NCBI RefSeq assembly: GCF_010389155.1
Contig: NC_057764.1
Span: 6,696,001-6,760,000, forward strand
Origin: Erigeron canadensis
Lineage: Eukaryota > Streptophyta > Magnoliopsida > Asterales > Asteraceae
Direction of reading: 5' to 3'
DNA: 64,000 nucleotides
The notes below the pieces were generated by a model that searched no databases, was not told the DNA's origin, and saw nothing but the letters and a program-made list of their open reading frames with translations. Positions 57,174 through 64,000 of this stretch are shown in pieces; within the stretch, counting starts at the first letter, position 1; every line of letters begins with the position of its first letter. The translations under genes were made by a program, and so were the position numbers.

Positions 57174-58628
57174 TAAAAAGATAGAAATGTCTTTTTTTAC
57201 TGTATTAGACAGATGTCCGCGCGATGGCGTTAGCGATGACGGTGTGACGACGTTGGCAGTGGCGGTGGCAATGTGCAGCGGTGGTGGTGGTGTGGTAGTG
57301 AATGTAAATTAATTGATGTAAGAGGGGTTAATAAGGTTATTCAAGAGTTGGAGGATCTATGTTGGAAGTTATTTCATTAAGAATATTATAGATATATAGG
57401 TAAAGATGTTTAGATTATTGAATAAAAGAAAATAAGTAATATACTCAATCCTAATGGTGAGTATGTCAGCGTACTTACAATGTCTTTAGATTACTAGATT
57501 CATTAACGAGCTCGACATGTTGAACATATGACTTCACATAATAGATGTTTATGTAAACTAAGTGTGAGTGCCTATCTAAAGGTGGAATGACAATTTCAAT
57601 TTGATCAATGATTTGCCATGGGGAAGATTTACCTTTCGATGCGTTTGATTCAAACATTTAGAGTTTTTTCTCTTGTTTTAAATAGAAATTTGTTTATAAA
57701 AAAACTTTTTAAATGTAACCTCGACTTAAAGAACATAGAACTAAAGAACGTGCATAACTGTTGTTATTATTCATGTAATTTAAACCCTTAGAAAAGAATT
57801 TTAAAAAAATGATGACTCCATTGGTTGGATTTTAGGAGACTTGGATTCAAGTATAAGAGGGTAAGGTTTTCCCTTAATATGTCATCGTGCTTTTAGGCGG
57901 ATTATTAGTAAACTTTTCCTTTTATTAGGTTTTGGGTGAGGGGGCTCTATAAAGTGAACCGAATTAGGACAACATAGTTTAAACTATTCGTTGTGATATT
58001 CGATCCGCACATACTAAAAAAATATACTCAATAACTTATAGGGTTGTCAATCTCAACCCAACTCAAAAAAAATATGATTAGGGTTGTGAAATCTCGACCT
58101 GACAACCCGTCAACCAGCTAATCCACTAACTCGATTTTTTTCACGTGGGTTTCGGGTTGACCGTTTGGGTTAGCGAGTCGACTCGCCAACTTGAAAATAA
58201 TTTAAATTAAAATTTTTTTTAATAGGTCGATCCACCAACCCATTTGACCCGCCAACCTATGACCCATTTGACTTAAAATCTATCCGCCAACCCATATTTG
58301 ACCTGAAATCAACCTGTCAAACTGATCAACACATTTGACCCACGCCCACCCGCAAACCTGAAACTCGATCCGTCAACTCGATTTTTTTCAGGTAGGTGGT
58401 TTGAGTTCTTATAAACAAATCATGAGTAAGGGTTGAAATTTGATTGAAATTTTAGTAAGTTGAATTAGTGTCAAAAATCTTCGAACAACCCGTGAACCCG
58501 ATCCATAACCCTTGCCTATATCTAACTTTCATAGTGCTACATACAGTTAGTTATACACATCAGCAGGCAAGCAAGCTAATGATATTAAACAGAGGAAAAA
58601 AAGAAAGACACATTGAAGAACAATCTCC
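57174..58628. other. Intergenic region before the WD40 gene
   Basis: A GC-rich triplet stretch at 57210-57310 resembles, in reverse, the stretches at 20200 and 20900. Then follows AT-rich DNA, and at 58020-58510 a run of short ccaaccc / gacccg motifs. No gene is visible. The promoter of the WD40 gene should lie at its right end. Confidence 0.45.
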
Positions 58629-61600
58629 ATGATTCCTTCTTCTTCTTCTAGTTCCTCCAGGTATTCTGTTGTTTTCCTCATATACCAACCCTCAATTTCC
58701 AATTGATCAATTCATTCTTTTTAATTTTCATTATATATATATATATTGTGTAATTGTGTTTGTATATACATATATATATAGGATGTCAATGTCAAAGAAA
58801 AGAGACCGCCCAAGCCTTGATACCGCTGTGTTCGATATCTGCCGCCGTGAAATCGGCCATCTCTCTAACCGTAAATTCGCCATACGACTTGCCGCTTCTG
58901 AGGTTTTATTTATTATTTCAGTTTTTGGTTGCTTAAAAACTTTTTCTAAAATTTTCCATTTTCAATTCTCAAGAAAATGGAAGGTTTTTTTTTTCTTTAT
59001 CTCCAGAAAGCCAAAAACTTTGACACTCGCAATTAGTTATCTAGTGGAAAGCATGAGGATTTTTTTATTTTTTTTTATTTTTTTTTAATTTTCTTGAAAT
59101 ATATTATATGAACCCGTTTTTTGTTTTCGTGTTTCTCTTGAAAATTTTTATACAGAACACTCATAGTGCACCTTTAGGTTTTCGTTTTCTTGTATTGATA
59201 GTAAACAAAGTTATAATTTTTTTATTGCATTGCTAGAATAGTATCCTCACAGTTTCGCCAGATAGTTTTTGATGTTTCTTACAATATTTGATGCTCGGGA
59301 TAGTAAATAAGTTGGATCTATTTAACCAAATTATAGAAAATTCCTCGTATTATTATAAAACTTTAGCCAATTACATAAAGTTTTGAACTTTTGTTGATTT
59401 TGGGGAAAAAAAATAGAAAGGGAACAGTTTTGAAGATTTGTAGATATGATGATATGAAGCAATAATACTTGATTTATAATTAAATGTTTATGTAAAATTA
59501 AATTTTTACATTTTCAACGTTTTCTTAAATGGTTTACAATATACAGCGGTAGAGATTTTCAATGGTATTGCAATTCAGATATTTCGATAACTTCATAAAT
59601 GTGTTTATTGTGATAGGATATAGTCTTAAGACTTGGTCTTTTGAGGAAGCTGGATCGACACCGTGGATGTGTAAACACGGTTGGATTCAATGACAGTGGA
59701 GATATTCTTGTGTCTGGCTCAGATGACAGGAAAGTTATACTTTGGGACTGGGAAATGGGAAGCGTTAAACTCTCATATCATTCAGGCCACATTAACAATG
59801 TCTTTCAAGCAAAGATCATGCCCGGCACTGATGATAGAAGCATTGTTACTTGTGCCGCCGATGGTCAGGTATATTTGGTTTTGTTTCGAGTGGTAAAATG
59901 AATAATAGGCCTTAACTTTATTCTTGTTGATATAGATTACATAATAGTGCAAAAAGAATTATCTTTGGAGGACTTTGTGTCTATTTCTATCAAGCACATT
60001 GTAGCGACCTATTAAAAGGTGTTCAAATATTATATAATCTTAAACAGTAAAATTTTACTAGCCTTTTATAGGGAATTTATATGAAACAAATCTTTTATGC
60101 GTAATTTATGTATATATATAATTATATAATTGTATGTATATACATGTTTTCCTTGTTTGATGACATTCTTTTATATCTTATGTGTGTTAGTGTTGAACTC
60201 TATATGATATAATGTGTAGTACCAGCATTTCTGAAAAATATTCATAGAGAATGTTGGTTGTCCTAGGTGAGGCATGCTTTGATCCCAGAACATGGAGAAG
60301 TGGAACCAAAATTGCTTGGAAAACATCGACGTAGAGCTCATAAACTAGCCAATGAACCTGGCAGTCCACACATCTTTTATACATGTGGCGAGGATGGATT
60401 GGTCCAACATGTAAGTCATGATCCATCTGCTAATGTTTATGGTGTGTTCATTATCACTTTTTTGGGACGGGATACCATAAGTGTTTGTACTTTGTGTAGG
60501 TTGCTTAATTCAATGTGTATATGCATTTGAAAGCTAAGCTTATTTTTATTTGTTTTTTTCAGTTTGATCTAAGGACAGGGGTGGGCACACACCTATTTAC
60601 TTGCAAATCCTTGCCCGGTAGAAATTATAGTATGCATGCTGTTGACCTTAATTCCATAGCTATTGATCCTAGGAATCCTAATCTGTTTGTGATTGGTGGT
60701 TCGGATGAATTTACTAGATTATATGATATCCGTCGTTATAAATGGGATAGTTCAAATAATTTTGGTCAACCGGCTGACTATTTTTGTCCCAAGCATATAG
60801 CTGGTGATGAGAATTTGGGTATAACAGGATTGGCATACTCGGATCAAAGTGAACTTCTTGTATCCTACTGTGACGAGTTCATCTATCTTTTCTCGAAAGA
60901 CATGGGCTTGGGTAATGATGTAAATCTAATTCTAGATAACGACTCCTGTAGTTCCAACTCAGAGACAGAAACTGATGACAAATGCGGGCCCCGTGTCTAC
61001 AAGGGGCACATAAATTCTATGACAGTGAAGGGTGTTAACTTCTTTGGACCCAAATGTGAGTATATTGTTAGTGGGTCAGATTGTGGTAGGATGTTCATTT
61101 GGAGAAGAAGTGATGCAGAGCTCATTCGTGTTCTAGAAGCAGATAAACAAGTGGTGAACTGTATCGAATCACATCCATATGCTGCTATGCTCGCCAGCAG
61201 TGGGCTTGAGCGTGATATTAAGATTTGGACACCGAGTGAAGTTGACAAAGCAACTCTCCCAACAGATATTCATAAGGTATGGTTCTTTACTGTTACCTGT
61301 TATGTTTCACTTGATTATATTTATATCTCCAAACTGATTGGTTTGATGAATGATGTCAGATATAAAATGCTAGCAATCATTAGATAAAATTAGTATCTGT
61401 TGTGCATTTTGCTCTTTATTTAAAAAATAGAAGCCCAAAAACCCTTAAAGAAATTCTAAAGGCATCAACTTACATCACCATCAGAGCAGTATAACATAAC
61501 TTGATTTGATAAGAGGAGAAGCTATGCAGTGAGAATATGCATAATTGTGACCTGAGAATTACCGAATATGGTCTCCATAAAAAAAGGTCGCTTGAGATTA

Positions 61601-63328
61601 TAAAGATGCCTTTATTCTGAAAGATCTCCATATTATGAAGTCTTAAGTTTTTGCAATTTCACTATTAAACAAAATCTCAATAGTGATTTACATGGTAATA
61701 ATTGTTTGCAATTTGACTATTAAAGAAACTGATGATCTAAATTTATAATGCTTCTGCCAATGGGGTTGGTGGCCCGTTGGAAGGTCTTTGACCTTTAACT
61801 AATTGGCTGAAAACTCTCTATTCCTGGAAGAAAGTCTAAGCAGCAATATGGGATTAAACAATGTTAGCATTGGCCTAGTAGTATTAGGGTAACCCATTTG
61901 CCAAGAGGTTGTGAGTGCAAGTCTCTCTTTTGACTGACAGTCTGACACAATCACATGTAAATATTAGTTTGTTATTGTACACATCTCTGCATTTCTAGTT
62001 AAGCAAAAAACCGAGCAGATAACCCTCTATAGAAGGCATGAGAATATCTTTAAAACTCAAAAATGTCAACCACCCTAAATGCGAACATATCCCCTTGAGA
62101 AAACATAGAAGTTTGTCTGAAGTAAAACACTAAAACCTGAACATGTTCACAGTTTTTTGTTTGAAAAGGATTTATATAGCCAATATATAAAATCTCATGC
62201 TTTTAGGAACAACTCGAAGCATGGCGGGAAGGAGTGCTGGGTCCATAGCAGATTTTATAACCGTTAACTTCCCAACAAAACCTGGAGTTATTCTTCTACT
62301 TTATTATCTTGCTTGTGTACCATTTAGCTTCCTTTTTGTTTCATAACTTGCATATGGTCTGAGCATCCATTGTCATTACAGAAAATAAACTTTTAGTTCA
62401 TGTCAAAATATTGTTACATTTTATAAGTGTCAGCGTCCCAACAAAGCCTGGATTTACTTTTCTACTATTTTACTTGTCCGTGTACTGTTTAGCTTCATTT
62501 TGGTTAATTCACTTGGGCTCTTTTCTCTTCTATATTTGTTGTTTTATAATTTACTTGTAGTCTGATAACCACATAGTCAGTATGAAACAGAAATTTGTAG
62601 TTCCAATCAATAGATTGTCACATTGGAATAAGGAAAGGTTTTACAGGAGAGTTTAGGATAGAGGTAGCATAATGGGCAGAGCAGACGGGTTGGAGCACTA
62701 ATCAAAATGGTTAAAGTTTTAACTTTGGTCGAAATAGATCCGGGGGTTGGTTTGGAACCATAAATTTTTATATGAAATTAAATCCATTTCCTTTAAAAAA
62801 TCATGTTAGGAAGTTGAAAAGATCTGTTGTTCTCGACTTTCAACAATAGGGTTATATAAGGACTGAATCATTGACTCTCCTGATTTATTTTATCAATTTG
62901 TTTTGGTTAAGGTTTTTGCTCGTCGATTTCTTTTCCTTCCCAATTTTGACGTTGGCTCTGGTGATGAGTATTACTCCAACGACTTTGATGATGATAATGA
63001 GGATAGTTCTATCGATAGCGAAGACGAAGACTACCAGGATGAAGACGACAATGATGATTATTATGATGACGAAGATGATGACAATGATGATGATGATGAT
63101 GATGACGACGACGACGACGATGATGATGATGATGGTGTTGGTGTTGGTGATGAGGAAGTGGATGGCGACGTGATGATGGAGGTGGATGGGGAGGTTGTGA
63201 CAGAGGTGGATGATTTTACTTGTGATGCTCATGAAGATCCCATCGAGAATGATATTCAGGTCTTTAATAGTGCTAGCAATGACGAATATGGTGATTCACT
63301 TGAAGATTTTCCCGATGATGAGGAATGA
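58629..63328 (+). CDS. DCAF8-type WD40 protein (CUL4-DDB1 substrate receptor)
   Basis: Exons: 58629-58660, 58782-58902, 59617-59868, 60267-60410, 60563-61276, 62912-63328. All are GT-AG and in phase: 1680 nt, 559 aa. The N-terminus is a poly-Ser start and a basic helix (FDICRREIGHLSNRKFAIRL), as in plant DCAF8 relatives. WD40 repeats follow (HRGCVNTVGF...VSGSDDRKVILWDWE; GEDGLVQHFDLR; IGGSDEFTRLYDIRR near 240; VSGSDCGRMFIWRR). FDLR and YDIR fit the DWD box used to bind DDB1. The protein would present substrates to CUL4-DDB1 ubiquitin ligase in the nucleus. The last exon encodes an acidic tail with a long Asp run instead of the VxxHVLRL-type tail I expect in relatives. A 1.6-kb intron precedes it and its acceptor (ggttaag) is weak, so the C-terminus is less certain than the rest. 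Confidence 0.82.
61870..61990 (+). repeat. tRNA-derived SINE-like insertion in the last intron
   Basis: TGGCCTAGTAG (A-box-like) at 61873 and, about 45 bp on, GTGAGTGCAAGTCTC (B-box-like). This is the spacing and order of a tRNA-derived SINE head. The 3' end is not defined. Confidence 0.4.
62262..62610. repeat. Diverged tandem duplication, period about 166 bp, in the last intron
   Basis: cccaacaaaacctgga (62271) recurs as cccaacaaagcctgga (62437), and matching sequence continues on both sides (cttgtgtaccatttagctt and cttgtccgtgtactgtttag). It is intronic and untranslated in the model given. Confidence 0.65.
63058..63134 (+). repeat. GAT/GAC triplet microsatellite encoding poly-aspartate
   Basis: A nearly uninterrupted GAT/GAC run inside the last WD40-gene exon gives more than 15 consecutive Asp. 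Its length is likely to vary between individuals without changing frame. Confidence 0.85.
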
Positions 63329-64000
63329 TGGAAGTCTGAACCATTGTAAAGTTGCATGTTGTTGGGCAATGGTGGTGGTCAGGATGCTAATGTTCCACTA
63401 TTTTGTTTCTTCCCGTTGATGTTGGACAGTTGGATGTGGAGTCTGGATTCTCCAAGGGACATCTGCTGCAACTGTCTTTGATGTGAATGAATCTCGATTT
63501 ATAGAAGCTAGCTGCTGAAAGCTTTGATGTAGGACCGGGACGTTTTGTTTTTGATTTTATCATTACATTCGATGATAATTTCAGCTTCGACGACAACAAT
63601 GATAATGGAACTTTTAGAGCTTTTTCAAAAGGCAAATTAACGTAGCCAGTCAGGAACTGGCATCATGCTTCTGGTTTTTATATTATGATGATATTTATAT
63701 GTTTATTAATATATATATATAGAGAGAGAGGAAAGATTTATAGGGATTAGTTATTGTAAGATAAGTATTTAATAATCTTAGCTTTCATACTTTCGATAGT
63801 CTTGTGTTTTCGTATGTGGATAAGGTATGTTCTTTTTTCTGTTTGTGTGTGTTAACAAATATGGTTTTATCATTTTCAAAAAAAAAAAAAAAAAAGACGA
63901 ATAGAATGTTGTTAACATTCAATTTTTGATTTTTAATTTTTATTTGGAATATTCAACACTAGATTAATTATACAATGGTGTCTAAACATTCGATTTAAAG
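63329..64000. other. 3' flank of the WD40 gene
   Basis: Contains the likely 3' UTR, a short (ta)n(ga)n microsatellite near 63708-63730, and a poly-A run at about 63880-63895. No gene seen. Confidence 0.5.

Noticed and set aside
57475..57657. 60-codon minus-strand frame near the WD40 gene
   Set aside because: Weak resemblance to retroelement text at best, with no motif and no neighbouring support.
58020..58510. Run of ccaaccc / gacccg motifs, possible MITE
   Set aside because: I could not find matching terminal inverted repeats or a target duplication, so it remains low-complexity sequence.
62885..63232. Minus-strand frame of Ile/Val repeats
   Set aside because: It is the reverse complement of the poly-Asp triplets in the WD40 gene's last exon, not a membrane protein.

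Overview
This is nuclear DNA of a flowering plant. The evidence is AT-rich intergenic sequence, GT-AG introns, three intron-containing host genes of plant type, and plant Copia, Gypsy, Helitron, LINE and MITE repeats. A eudicot is certain enough. An aster-family (Asteraceae) species is my guess from the style of the Copia element and the Helitron ends, but nothing here proves it.

Layout. (1) 1-3.8 kb is AT-rich repeat, with Helitron-like termini and minisatellites. (2) 3.81-20.11 kb is a two-level nest. An older, coding-free LTR element on the minus strand has perfect TSDs (cttta) and LTRs that differ by four 19-bp units. Its 5' LTR is split by a 12.4-kb minus-strand Copia element with 975-bp LTRs and TSD ttaac. 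That Copia has the long layout of the SIRE type, gag-pol plus a long extra 3' ORF, and is broken by several stops and frameshifts. (3) 21.16-34.46 kb is a complete 15-exon ATR checkpoint kinase gene (about 2668 aa). (4) 34.5-36.4 kb is intergenic with a LINE remnant. (5) 36.4-38.8 kb, minus strand, is a two-exon PPR-SMR gene. (6) 39-49.7 kb is gene-poor, with Helitron-like ends, a hAT-type MITE and minus-strand exon fragments of host genes: an SDS22-like phosphatase regulator, an hnRNP/RRM protein and possibly the exosome subunit RRP46. (7) 49.76-56.03 kb is a plus-strand Gypsy element of Tat/Retand type. It has lost gag, has a broken pol and carries an antisense extra ORF with its own TATA box. 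It sits next to a TATA-like sequence upstream of a 54-codon ORF. (8) 56.8-57.2 kb is a MITE. (9) 58.6-63.3 kb is a WD40 gene of the DCAF8 type (CUL4-DDB1 substrate receptor) with a poly-aspartate tail.

The host genes are not an operon and need not be linked in function, though ATR (replication stress signalling) and a CUL4-DDB1 receptor are both nuclear. The most informative feature is the datable layering of mobile elements. The least explained are the extra ORFs of both LTR elements, each with a TATA box of its own, and the island of captured exons at 41-47 kb. Substitution counts were made by eye.
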